Of a stretch of DNA of 64,000 nt, positions 46,363-57,272 are shown piece by piece; position 1 is the first letter of the stretch; each line of letters starts with the position of its first letter. Origin of the DNA: Aquatica leii (lineage: Eukaryota > Arthropoda > Insecta > Coleoptera > Lampyridae); contig CM069435.1 in NCBI GenBank assembly GCA_035610365.1, forward strand, positions 11,459,123 through 11,523,122, read 5' to 3'. Under the pieces are notes generated by a model. That model did not search any database. It saw nothing but the letters and a program-made list of their open reading frames with translations, and was not told the origin of the DNA. A program made the position numbers and the translations under genes.

Positions 46363-49300
46363 GTTAGTATTATGAGAAATGCCAGAATTGAGCAAAAATA
46401 CATAAAAAATGTGAAAAACTATGACATACTGACAAATGGAGCAGCAAAATAACAAGATAAAGAGAAAAACGCAGTGTAGGAAAGCAACCGAAATAGGTAG
46501 TAGTACAATAACATACAAACTGGTACTAAAGAACCCAAGACTATTTCAAAAAATATTAAGAATGCAAAAATAGTTAAAAAAAGCAGCAATTTTTTCAAAC
46601 AAAAATAAAGATCAATCCTTTAAAAGTATTGACAAAAAGTCCACATTTTCCAGATATTTCCAACTAAATGTTTCAGTTTCTGTTTCTGTAGTTCAAAGAT
46701 TAAAAAAAAGGCTCTGTCAAATTGTCGACTTGATTTAAAAACATCATTCCTTCAAAGTACATTATTTCAAATTTAAAAAAAAACATTTACTTATTTGTCG
46801 CAACAAAATAATACATATAAGGTATCAAATTTTAAATTGAATCCCATATTTCCCATCTGCTGATGTAGAATTACATTTTGTTTTAAGTGAGTATTCCGTG
46901 AAAGTTTCGAATACAGTTTTAATTTGTTGTTCTATTTAAAGTATACAGGCAAGTAACTAAATTAAAGCTCAAAAAATTGTACGCATCGAAAACACTACTT
47001 TGCTGTTTGCTTGTTTTATGAAACACGTCAAATTCAATTAGCCTGAAAGCTAATTATGATTAGAACGTGCTAACACAATATCTGGCGATGGTTTAGCTCA
47101 TATTCTTGATTCTTTAAACTTTGAATAGAAAAAAGTAAATAATTCAAGATTTTTTACTCGTAAACTATTTTGTAGATGTAAACACATTTACGAAATAATA
47201 AATTATGTATAAAAACATGTAAATTTTCTTATTATGTAATAGAGTAACTATTAATCGCATCCAAAAAGTACATTTGCAAGATATCAATTTAAGAAAATTA
47301 AAAGATAAAATTCACAAAAGAGTAAATACACGAGTTAAAAAATTAATAATATTAAGTAGCATGTAAATGTAATAGTGCTCACGTAAAGTTTATAGGAACA
47401 AACAAAGCTTAAAAAAATACTTAGAAAGAAAAAAATTATTAAATTTGGTCCCGGTTTACAGAGCAGTCTGCATTGTACTAAATCCAAGAAAAGAATTATG
47501 TGTCACAAAATGACAAAAACAAGTAAAAGATATCCCAAAAATAAATGAAAGTAAAAAGTGTGGTTATATAAGTTTTTTTCCGTACTTGTTTTATATTCTC
47601 GAGCTTACTAAAGCATTAATACAAATTTGTACTATTAAAAAGAACGAAAAAGAAAAATGAATGTAACAATAATTTTCAAGCGTTGTACTCTAACAAATCC
47701 CTTAATTACTTACCGAAGACGTCAACAACTTAAAAGCATTTTCGTTGTTTATTTTTATTTGTTTGCATCCAGTCTAATTACAACTTTATTCTTTTAATTT
47801 TGCCGCTCTAATTAAATACATAAACATTCACTTTTTGACAACGACAAAAATAAAGAATAAAAATAAATTTGTCTCATTCGTTGTATCGTAAAAGGTTAAA
47901 AGAACACAACTAATTAATGAGTTAATCAGATCAGTTTCAAGAATAATTATACAAATTTACCTATTCGTCCTTTTAATTGCAGAAAACTCGCAAACAAAGA
48001 CTTACCTGAAACAAAAAGAAAAGTAATTAAATATGTTGTTACAGCATTATAATGTAAGTAACTCGAACAAATTCGTTATAATTGAAACTGAAGCGTAAAG
48101 CTTAAAGCTTAAAACTATTATTAAAATAATAATTTTAAAAGTAGTTAAAAGCATAGAGTGAAGACTAAATTTTAATTCGTTTTAATCTTAGCACTTAATT
48201 CCCTATACAGTCTCTTCTGAATAAAATTGTTGAAATAGCAAACTTAAACTGTTATTTTTAATTGCATGCCTCTGTTGAGTATTTCAACGGAATTGTTAAT
48301 TCTTAAACTCATCTACTAATTTAAAACGTTACGTTTATTTGAGTTAACTTTTTTAAATGAAGAGAACTTTGAATGCCCGTATGAAATATTATTATCGCGA
48401 AAATAAATAAATTCTGACAGTTTGTTTCCCAAACTTTTCTTATCTAGATTTCAAACGTCCGCAAAGAAAAATAAACTTCAAACAATTTAAGATGTCATGC
48501 CCAAAAAATGCGATCCTTTAACAACGGAAGTCCTGTATAAAGATAAGATCGCCTCACGTGCCGTTACAAAGTTCTGCCAAAAGTTTTTAAATTTGTGTAT
48601 GTATGTAGGTACTTATATAACAAAAAAAAGAAAAATGAACAAAAGAAAAATACATTATTGACGTACAAAGTATGATATTGCGTCCTTCAACGGAAACCGC
48701 TCTTGGAAAAGATATTGAATTTAAAATAAGAGCTAAATTTAATCAACGTCACGTGATTCTTAGACATATGAAAACAATAGAACCCGATATATCAAGATGT
48801 AATAAGTACTATCATTTGAAATTTCCCTTGGCATTTAAGATGTTGCGAAAAGCGCGACGGTAGGATTGTCAAGACTTCGCGTCAATTACAGAAACAATTC
48901 CGAAAAGGACTTGTAATTTTAGAAGAAGCTCTCTTTAATACTATAAAGTTGTTCAACGATGCTCGGAAAAGCGTAACGACATATTAAGAAGACAAAAATT
49001 GTGATTGTGCTAATCCAATTGTTACTTCAATTTAAAAGAAAAGTAAGATATAATTGCAGGTAAGGATGAAGAGAAAAAAAGAACTAATTTAACAGAAAGA
49101 AAAATCAGTTTTAACTCCTGGAACTTTAATCCTCAATTCAGAATTTTCCCTAAGGAACGATCTCGGCCAATAGCAGTTTTAATATTCATACAACCTCTCA
49201 AAAGAAAACTACGTTAAGAAAACAAATCGAATAAACTTGATTTCATTTCTTTTTTGTATTTCTTTTCTATTGCGAACAAAATGAAAAAATTAACTGATAT

Positions 49301-50004
49301 TACGCAAGATATTCTTGTTGCACATACGCATCAACTTCGCTAAATAAATTACTATTTTAAATTCCACCTATACGTATGTACTATATACTATTAATAATCA
49401 ATCAATAATTCATAAAAAAGTAGTAAAGAAAATTTAAAAAACAAACAATTTTTCTAATATAATTACATTGAAAGAAGTTTTATTACACGTTTACTTTTCT
49501 TTGTAAGAAAATGCAAAACATTTTACAGTTCACTCGTCGATGCGTTCTAATAACGTTATATGTTGAAATTTAGAAGAAATCTTCTAAATAAAATATTGAA
49601 TCAACAATTTTTCGAATCTACGTTAAAATATCATATCTTAGAATAAGTAAATAATAGAGGTAACTACTAGTCCAAATCTATAAAATTTTAGTTTGACTGT
49701 AACCAGAAACCTACCCTGTGAGCCACAATTTAGTGAGGTTAGCCGTTGATAAAATATCTATAATAATATAGTTCAGACAAAAAAAGGATAAGAATGACGA
49801 AACAAGACAACAGTAAGCAATAAAGTTATAATTATAAGTTTGTCCTAATGCTATAATAGAACATCTAACAGATTTAGAGACATTTAGGAGTGAAAACTAC
49901 CCCGCCTAAAAACTTGAAAAGATACTGTTTCCAATCATGTAACTTTCGGAATGTCTTTCAAGAAATTAAAATATAACTAACATAAAGATGTATAAATGCA
50001 CAAA
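46363..50004. other. Long AT-rich stretch, no gene recognised
   Basis: Nothing nameable. A 63-codon plus frame at 48,672-48,863 (LGKDIEFKIRAKFNQRHVIL...) is basic and unrecognised. Other open frames look like chance. Confidence 0.45.
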
Positions 50005-50019
50005 AAGTTCAGAATCAAC
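50005..50019. repeat. Left target-site duplication of outer LINE
   Basis: AAGTTCAGAATCAAC, identical to 54,786-54,800. Confidence 0.85.
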
Positions 50020-50786
50020 AATAAAACGTGTTAAAATCGATTAAAACAAAAAAGGTAAAAACTGAAGTAAGATTAAATATAGGAAGCCGTAAAAACGAAG
50101 AAACAATACTCCTCTATCATAATAGAGTAAAAGAGAAATTAAGAATGCATAAGTTAGAAACAATAGTAGAAATAGAAAAATACTGAAAAATAATCAAGCA
50201 GCAGAATAAAAAAAAACACCATGATACGACGAAAGAAATAAAATATTAGAACAAAAATAAAACACTTTTAACATATAAAGGTAACGACACAGAGAAGAAT
50301 ATGCAAGAACATAAATAGAGTAAACCAAGAAATAGACAAAATCAAGAAAGAATATTGAAAACAATTTACAAAAGACATAAAACATGAACTATATGGATCA
50401 CAAAAAAATTGAGAAAATGATAAGAAGACAGTGACATTATATGAATAAATTCATACGAATCAACGATATCATAAAAGTCCAATAGACCAACACTTCACAA
50501 AATTATATGGAGAAACAGAAGAAGAAGATAATGAAAACAACGAGGCAAAGAATGATAAACATTTAAGGAATAGAAAAGCACCGGGTCCAGAAATTATACT
50601 AATACGAATACTAAAAAAAGGAGACAAGAAACCAGAAAACTATCGAGGAACCAGCTTATTGGTTAACAAGCTAAAACTGCTAACTGCAATAATAAAAGAC
50701 ACAATAGAAAAAAAATTAGCATGAGTAAAATAAGATGGCAGAGCCATCTCATAGTACAAATTTACTATGTATGAATATTAGTATGT

Positions 50787-51240
50787 AAATGGCTATAGAG
50801 ACAGAAACGTTGATAGCTAATTTTAAGCCCGCGTAATTCAAATAAGTTTTCAATAAACGGCGGGCTATAATCACAACGTATAAACATTGTGAAGTAACAA
50901 TGTCAATGCAAAGGTAAAAATGCCACCAGAATGAACCACTGGACGGCCGTTTCGTCCTTTTAGAGCTCTTCAGCAGTAGGAGAACACTATACTGTATCTA
51001 TAAGACTGTCAACGTATTTGCGGAAGTACAATAAAGTGTTCTTCCACTGCTGAAGAGTCCCAAAAAGGCAAAACGGCCGCCCAGCCACTCTAGTGACATT
51101 TTCACATTTGCATTAACATTGTTACCTTACAATTTTTATACGTTGCAATTTTAACGCACTGTTTATTCAAAACTTATTTGAAATACGCGAGTATAAAATC
51201 AGCTTTCAACGTTTCCATCTCTATAGTCATATACATACTG
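50787..51240. mobile_element. PLE terminal-repeat foldback inside the outer LINE
   Basis: Two arms of about 200 bases (50,787-50,985 and 51,030-51,235) are inverted copies around a centre near 51,008. Shared blocks include AAACGTTGA, CAAATAAGTTTT, GTAACAATGT and CGGCCG. Each arm carries a hammerhead-like core. The same sequence family is at 10.3-10.7 kb (TTGAATTACGCGGG, TACTATGAGAT). No coding part remains. It splits the outer LINE between its RT motifs, so it is younger than that LINE. Confidence 0.75.
50936..50979 (-). ncRNA. Candidate hammerhead ribozyme, type I fold
   Basis: On the minus strand CUACUG (stem I) is followed by the core CUGAAGA, stem II GCUCU/GGAC around AAAA with one mismatch, the core GAAA, a 3-bp stem III in ACGGCCGU, the cleavage triplet GUC, and CAGUGG, which closes a 6-bp stem I. 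All conserved core bases are present. PLE terminal repeats are known to encode hammerheads with short stem III. The sister arm at 51,043-51,090 has lost GAAA and GUC and should be inactive. Folding was done by hand only. Confidence 0.6.
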
Positions 51241-51599
51241 AGAAAGATGAGATATAACCAAGAAACAACAAAAGTTCAGAAAAAAACCGTAGCACTATAG
51301 ACGCAGCATTCATCATCCGTCAAATAGTTAGAAAGTCAATTGAATACAACAAACCAGCATATATGTTTCGTAGACCTAAAAAATGCATTGAATACTGTAA
51401 AACGGAACAACACTATAAAACTATAAGAGATGAGACAGGATACATAAAAAGGCGAATACGACAAACGCACTCGCTCACTTTGACATTATTCAACAGGTTA
51501 ATGAACTAAATAATCTACAAGGTAAAAAAGAACGAAAACTACAGGATGAGACCACATAAAAGTAATACAGTATGCTACGCAGATGAACTTTGCCTGCAG

Positions 51600-54135
51600 T
51601 AACCCTGGTTGGATTAAGTAGCTCAGGATACTGTTCTCAAGTTTAGATAAAGGAGGATTGTAGCGACAGACCAACCCCCTGTCCTACTAAAAAAACTAGA
51701 AACTGCCTCGGCTACGTGGACGGATCTAAAGAAAGTCGACAAACGCTGCAAAAACGGATGATGAGTTTCGGAACGTAGAATGTGCAGGATGCAATGGAAA
51801 AATGTCAGAAATAATAACAGAACTACAACTGCTAAAATTCAACTTCATATCACTAACGGAAACAAAAGGAAAGTTTTGGGTGTAGAACAAATAGGAAACT
51901 GCATTCATTTGTACCCAAAAAAAGTAGGGCTACCAAAGGAGTGTCGCTACTAATAGAGAAAAAGTTTAAGCAGAAAATAACAAACTGGGAGAACATAGTG
52001 AAGGCAAATATGACTATTTTAGGTGAAAAAAGTAAGCTTATTTGACATCTATACCCCTCCTGTAACAACTTACAGCATCTTCTATAAAAAATTGAACGAC
52101 GCTATAAGAGAAGTAGGTAGCACAAAAGATATAATTTTGCTGCAACATTTTAACGCGAGAACCGGGATAAAAACAAGATGTGTAGTGATTGGGCCATATG
52201 GAGAACTAATAGTAAACAACAACGTTAAACGCTTAATAGGCTCAAGCAAATACAACTATCTAAGAATAACAAATGGGTTTTACAAACATAAATTAAATCA
52301 CAAATATAAGTGGGAAAGACAGTCGCAACAGCAAAAATCTATCATTGACTATGTGATTGTAAAACAGATACAAAATTACGAGTGTTAGATGCCAAGAATT
52401 CAACGAAATACCTACTCATTATGGATCAGATTATCTGGTAAAGACAAAAATATTATTTTCAGCTTACGAGCACACTAACGAAGATGATGTACCACCAGAT
52501 ATGAAAACAAGCACTGCAAAATATCCTAAATACAAGTTACATAGATTCATGAATGACAGCACGAAAAATCTATAGCAAAAACTACAAATTAACAGAAGAC
52601 AATAACACTCCATTCCCAGAACTATATAATAAAATCATAAATAGTTTGCATTCAGCAGCAAAAAAAGCGCTAAGAAATAAAGTAAAAGAAGAAAGTGCAG
52701 CAGTAAAACTGGTAGAACGAAGAAATTGAGTAGTACGTCAAGAGGAAGAAACCGGCTAATCAGAAATAGCTAAATTCGCAAACAGGAGAAGACAGGGAAG
52801 AGTATAAAAACAGCACGTGTGACAATAAGTGCCAATAAATAGGCACATATATTGGCGGAAGATGTTCAAGAACCTAAAAATTTAAAAAAAGCTAAAAAGT
52901 AGTCACACAGAGACGTATAATTTGCAGATTACTGTGAGAAGAAACCAAAGAGAAATACCAAAGAACGAAACACGAAACAGAAATAATAATAAAAACTGTA
53001 AACAATTTAAAAAATGATAGAGTATGTAATTCTGAGATAATATATGTAGAAATGATAAAAAAACATCCAAGCTGTTCTTGTTATTGACGTGTGTATTTAA
53101 CCAACTAATTATTGGACACGAAGTACTATCAGACTGCAAAATTTATAAGAAAGGAAATAAATTAGACTGTAACAACTATAGAGGGATCCGTTACAAGTAC
53201 CCTAAGCAGACTTGACGGTCGAATACTACAAGACCTGATAGAAAACGAGTTCCAGGATAAAGAGAAAGTCAGGTCGTGTGCAGACAATGTTTTCTGTATG
53301 AAAAAACTAATAGAAAAATGAACGGCAGTAAAAGATGATGTTCATTTATTACTTATAGACCTTACAACTGTGCAAATTATGAGGAAACCCTTATAGAAAC
53401 AAATTTAAACAATAACCTAATTAAAGCACTACGCAACTTATACAAAGAAAGAAATAGACGACAACACCCACCTATATACACTGCAATTCGCAAATGACCA
53501 GACGATTATTGCAAACGATAAATACGATCTCGAGAAAATTAAAAGAAGCTTTCAAAGAGTGGAATCTTGCAATGAACCTAGATAAAACAAGATACTTATG
53601 CGTACGTACAGAATCGGATAAGTTGGAAAACGGCGAAGAAATAAAAATATGCCAGGAATATAAGTACTTCGCAGTAACGTTTGACGCAAGCGGTACAGAC
53701 GACAGAAAAATAAACTCTAGAATATTTCAAGCACGTAAAGCAATAGCATGCCTCAATAGTGTAGTATGAAATAAACAGCTATAAATGAAAATATATATAT
53801 CTATAATGACATAGTTAAAAGTAGCCTACTTTACAGAGCAGACATACGGGAACCAAAGGAAAAGGGAGGCTACTGAAGTTGATGCATTACGAAGATCGAC
53901 AAGGACATCAAAACGAGCGAGAATTCAAACAACGGATATAGAAAGAAAACAACGGACCTGGTATGGTCATGTTCAACACATGGCAGAAAACCCCCTAAAA
54001 AATGATGTATTAGGTACTAAGACAACGCCGCCCTAGAGGAAGACCAAAGAAAACTTAAGGTGAATATAAAGGAGTAAAACCTAGCAATCCGACAACGCCA
54101 AAGGACGTTCTAAACCGAAATTTATATATAAGCAG
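51600..54135 (+). mobile_element. Inner LINE nested in the outer LINE
   Basis: It interrupts the outer LINE directly after its CYADE box. It has its own endonuclease: MSFGT then NVQDAMEKMSEIITELQLLK and FISLTETKGK (51,755-51,875), LLQHFNARTGIKTRCVVIG, NGFYKHKLNHKYKWERQ and KSIIDYVIVKQ (52,023-52,388). It has its own RT: CNNYRGI region then LIENEFQDKEKVRSCADNVF (53,170-53,300), a decayed LLLIDLT box, and MNLDKTRYLCV and KICQEYKYFAVTFDASGTDD (53,570-53,700). A tail TWYGHVQHMAENPLKN then PPRGRPKKT (53,960-54,060) follows. Parts are shortened and the frame breaks often. It starts with a 5' leader like that of the 11.66-kb LINE (CCCAGATAAGGGAGGAGG there, TTTAGATAAAGGAGG here). Exact ends and target duplication were not fixed. 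Confidence 0.75.
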
Positions 54136-54785
54136 ATTGGAAGCAAAGAATGAAGATGATCTACAAAGACAACTTCACTCATTTAACATTAAGGCACAAG
54201 AATACAACATGCAGATTTCAACGGAAAAACCAAGTACATGGTAAATAGGAGAAAAGCAGTCAGATGTAAATTTGAAGAAAACAAAAGTATAGAACAGGTA
54301 ATGACTTTCAACGACCTGAGAGTTGAAATCACTATAGAGAGAAACTTGAAATCGGAAGCAACAAAGCAAATGACTAAAGCATCGAAAGTGAGTAGCTGTT
54401 TAAGATAAACGATATGGGAACACATTTATGAGTACAGGAAGCAAAATGAGAGTGTATAAAATAACAGTGAGGCCACTATTGACATAAGCAGCAGAGACAA
54501 GGGCAGACACAAAGGTAACAAAACAAAAAATGAACAAAGTAGAAATAAAAGCATTAAGATCGATAAAGGACATAGCACTATGAAGTAGACAAACAAACAG
54601 TACGAACGAACACATAAATATGGTAAGAACCAAACAACTAGCAAACATCTCTAAAAACAATAAGCCATGCAGCAGAAGACCAGTAGGAAGACCAAAAGAG
54701 CGATGGCAAGATAACATACAATCAACAACAGAAACCAAATAAAAAGCAGACAAACAGGAAAAATCCTAGTCGTACGAGAAAGAAG

Positions 54786-54800
54786 AAGTTCAGAATCAAC
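54786..54800. repeat. Right target-site duplication of outer LINE
   Basis: AAGTTCAGAATCAAC, identical to 50,005-50,019. Confidence 0.85.
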
Positions 54801-55340
54801 CATTATTAAATGACGAACATAATGCCAATTTTTATTATGCTGGTTTAGAACGCTGCGTTCCTATTTTTTCTCAAACCCTATTTTCAATTTTATTTCAGTT
54901 TTCTGGTTCGGTGCTCTCTTGACTGTCATTAGATTGCTTGCTAGTTTGCAAAGTTTTTTGTCTCCATACCGTATACAATGCCCACTATTTTCCCGATTGT
55001 GTCATAGACCTGGAGCAAGAATCGCTCATACGAATGGACTACCAGACCAGCACTATTAGCAAAATATATAAAAAGTTTGTTTTTCCTAACGATTTTGAAC
55101 GTAAATAGTTATATTTCATTAGGCCAGAGGAAAAAGCAGTTGGAAAAAAGTCTTAAACAATCATGATAAATCTTGAGCTTAGATAGCCGAGAAAGTCAGC
55201 ATAAAAATGTTATTCCAAAATCATGACCTAATCGAAAGTGTGTAACGATTCTAGGTTGGTTCATTAAAAGATATGTGCGATAATTTATTAATATGTGCAC
55301 AGAGTGCTAAATTAATGAGGTTCTTAAACCTGAAGAGTTA
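54801..55340. other. Unassigned DNA
   Basis: Moderately AT-rich, no domain or repeat recognised. Confidence 0.4.
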
Positions 55341-55745
55341 CATTCGATACCTCTTCCTTATGATAATTGCGTCTATTCCAAAAATAAACCAAACCCAAAC
55401 GAAAGCTGCATCTCAAAATTCTTCAATTCTACAGTAATGAATCAAGAGCACGGCTGTAAAGTTTCTACACAATCTGGATCATTTGTAGCGGAATCTTTTT
55501 TGGATGCTATGACTGGACCGGTAGTATTAGTTATTGTAATCCAAAATCCAAGCAATATTAAATTGACAAAACGTCCAAATTGATGAAGATTTTTGTGTCT
55601 GATACACCATTTTCTATCGTAGAAAATCCATTATGGATTAGAGTATTTCAAAGATTACGTCAAATCATCAAGTACACATACTACAGACTTGTTACAATAG
55701 TTAAAAAATCTAAATCTGCAGTTGGATGGCAGGGGTAATTGCCAT
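55341..55745 (+). pseudogene. hAT-like transposase scrap (DUF659 type)
   Basis: The plus strand reads CISKFFNSTV and, after a frame break, KIFVSDTPFSIVENPLWIRV then FQRLRQIIKY. The second block matches the conserved AxxxxxSGTPFSIVENPLWIxFF stretch at the start of the DUF659 region in hAT-type transposases. The first resembles the ISSFF linker before it. The BED zinc finger, catalytic core and dimerisation domain are not seen, and no terminal repeats were found. Confidence 0.55.
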
Positions 55746-56500
55746 ACCAGGAAATATTTAGCAAAAGAAATACGGTACAATGTTAACATTTTTTTGTTTT
55801 AATTGGCGATAGTGCCTAAAATATACACAAAGAGCGTTCTCCATATTAAAAGAAAGATATCAACATATAATCCCATTAGCGTACAATACGCATTTGTTAT
55901 GTGAGAAAATCAGAATCTGTCATTAAATTTACAAACCAACTATCAAACATAATTAAATAATTACGAAATTCACAGGTCCTTAGTGTCATTCTAGATACTA
56001 TTTAAAAAAAAATACTGTTAAATATCTCTTAAACTGTCATGTAAAACCAGAAACGCCTCAACTGTCTAAAAAACATGCCGATGTCTAAACCTTCTTTACA
56101 ATTTTTTGTTGTAAATGAAGCTGCAGCTGAAATATTGAGAAAATCAGACATACAAACTCTTGCAGACAATAACTTGTTTTAGAAAAAAAAGTCAATTGTC
56201 ATAACTTCTTAAAATCAATTTGCTAATAGACTGTAAAGTTAGAAACCGGTAAAACATATACAAAGCTTATAAAACATTTGCAGACACCAGAGTTTAAATA
56301 AAGAACTACGCGATCGTTGCTGACGAAAACCAGAGGAAGACAAAGTCCCAAGTTCATTTAATGAATACAAAAAAAGCATGGAACCCCTTCACTATGCGGC
56401 AGATATCATCAACCCAGCTTTTCCAAATCACAGGTTGACATTAAAAGAGATTGTACTAAGATAAGAACGTCTTCCGAGGTTGGACAATGTCATTGTTGTA
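55746..56500. other. Unassigned DNA downstream of the hAT scrap
   Basis: May contain more of the decayed hAT element, but nothing reads clearly. Confidence 0.35.
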
Positions 56501-56504
56501 ACCG

Positions 56505-56770
56505 AATTTGCCAACGTTTCACCCGCTTTCGTAAAGAGTTTCATCAAGGCGGAAAAACCGAAGAACTCAAGCAAGAAAACCTGAATCGAACTGTAGAGTT
56601 AAGTAATCAACTTGTCAACCAAGTCAGATTCTAAAGTCTAAAAAATTAAGAAAGAAAACGATGAACTTCAAAAAGCAAACGATAATCTAACGAAGAACCA
56701 TTACAGAGTTAGATAATCAACTAAACTCCATAGAAGACTCCTATAGAGAGTAGAATCTGACCTAATTCTG
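56505..56770 (-). mobile_element. PLE terminal fragment with tandem unit
   Basis: Minus 56,509-56,546 holds TGATGAAACTC, a loop, then GGTGAAACGTTGG, the same hammerhead-like core as at 3,592-3,630. Next to it two tandem units start at 56,595 and 56,706 (period 111), matching those at 10,065-10,290. The plus-strand reading ENDELQKANDNLTKNHYRV suggests a coiled coil. No RT or nuclease remains. Confidence 0.6.
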
Positions 56771-57046
56771 TTATTCTTCTTTTCATTGTTTTGCTTGCTT
56801 TGGATAAGTGGTAAGTGTAAAATTTCACATAATATACAACATACTTATAAACTTTTTCGGGGTTGGTATAGGTACAAAAGTTCTATTTGTTTTGCTTTGA
56901 ATTGTATGTTTAGTTAATGATGTTATTATCAAAGTAAGCTGACTAAAACTAAAATTTATATTACTTGAAGCTGTTGATTTGTTAACTTTCAAAAAGTTGT
57001 TTTATAGCAAATTTTGGACTTAAACTTAAACTTAAACAAAAAATAC

Positions 57047-57050
57047 CTAG
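57047..57050. repeat. Left target-site duplication of BEL/Pao fossil
   Basis: CTAG, repeated at 63,123-63,126. Confidence 0.6.
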
Positions 57051-57272
57051 TGTAGTAGACAAAAACATATCCTAACATAACACAAAGTGGTGCTTGCAGA
57101 ATATAACCGAAATACCCTACACGCACACTTCTTCTTCAAATAGCTATATATATTAAAAAAAAACGGATACACCCTCAAACTACAGTTCGTTCGGACACAC
57201 TCGATTTGTGACGGACTGCTTCCGTTAAACCACAACGCGGAAGATTCCTTTTTTTTAATTCCTATATCTACA
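57051..57272 (-). repeat. 3' LTR of BEL/Pao fossil
   Basis: About 222 bp. On the minus strand it begins TGTAGATATAGG and ends CTACTACA, with TG...CA termini. It aligns end to end with 62,876-63,122 apart from a gap of about 30 bases near its end. Confidence 0.85.

Larger units (their letters stand above)
50020..54785 (+). mobile_element. Outer LINE, 5'-truncated, carrying two nested insertions
   Basis: Bounded by an identical 15-bp duplication and ending in an AGAAAGAAGAAG tail. Its own parts, in order: the pre-RT region and LRNRKAPGPEI, then KKGDKKPENYRGTSLL (50,570-50,670); a PLE foldback; STIDAAFIIRQIVRKSIEYN and KPAYM (51,295-51,370); NTVCYADELCL (about 51,560-51,598, the RT catalytic box); an inner LINE; NEDDLQRQLHSFNIKAQEYN (54,150-54,215); and the thumb with SKMRVYKITVRPLLT and ETRADTK. 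It ends in a word like RPVGRPKERWQDNIQ (54,680-54,720). The endonuclease is missing, so the copy is 5'-truncated. Stops and shifts are frequent. Its protein is close to that of the 11.66-kb LINE, and both share the GAA-type tail. Confidence 0.85.

Noticed and set aside
54175-54753. Minus-strand hydrophobic, cysteine-rich open frames resembling membrane proteins
   Set aside because: They lie antisense to the RT thumb of the outer LINE. The plus strand matches the LINE family.
57019-57036. ACTTAA triplet repeat as telomere-like sequence
   Set aside because: Only about three units and not the insect TTAGG motif.
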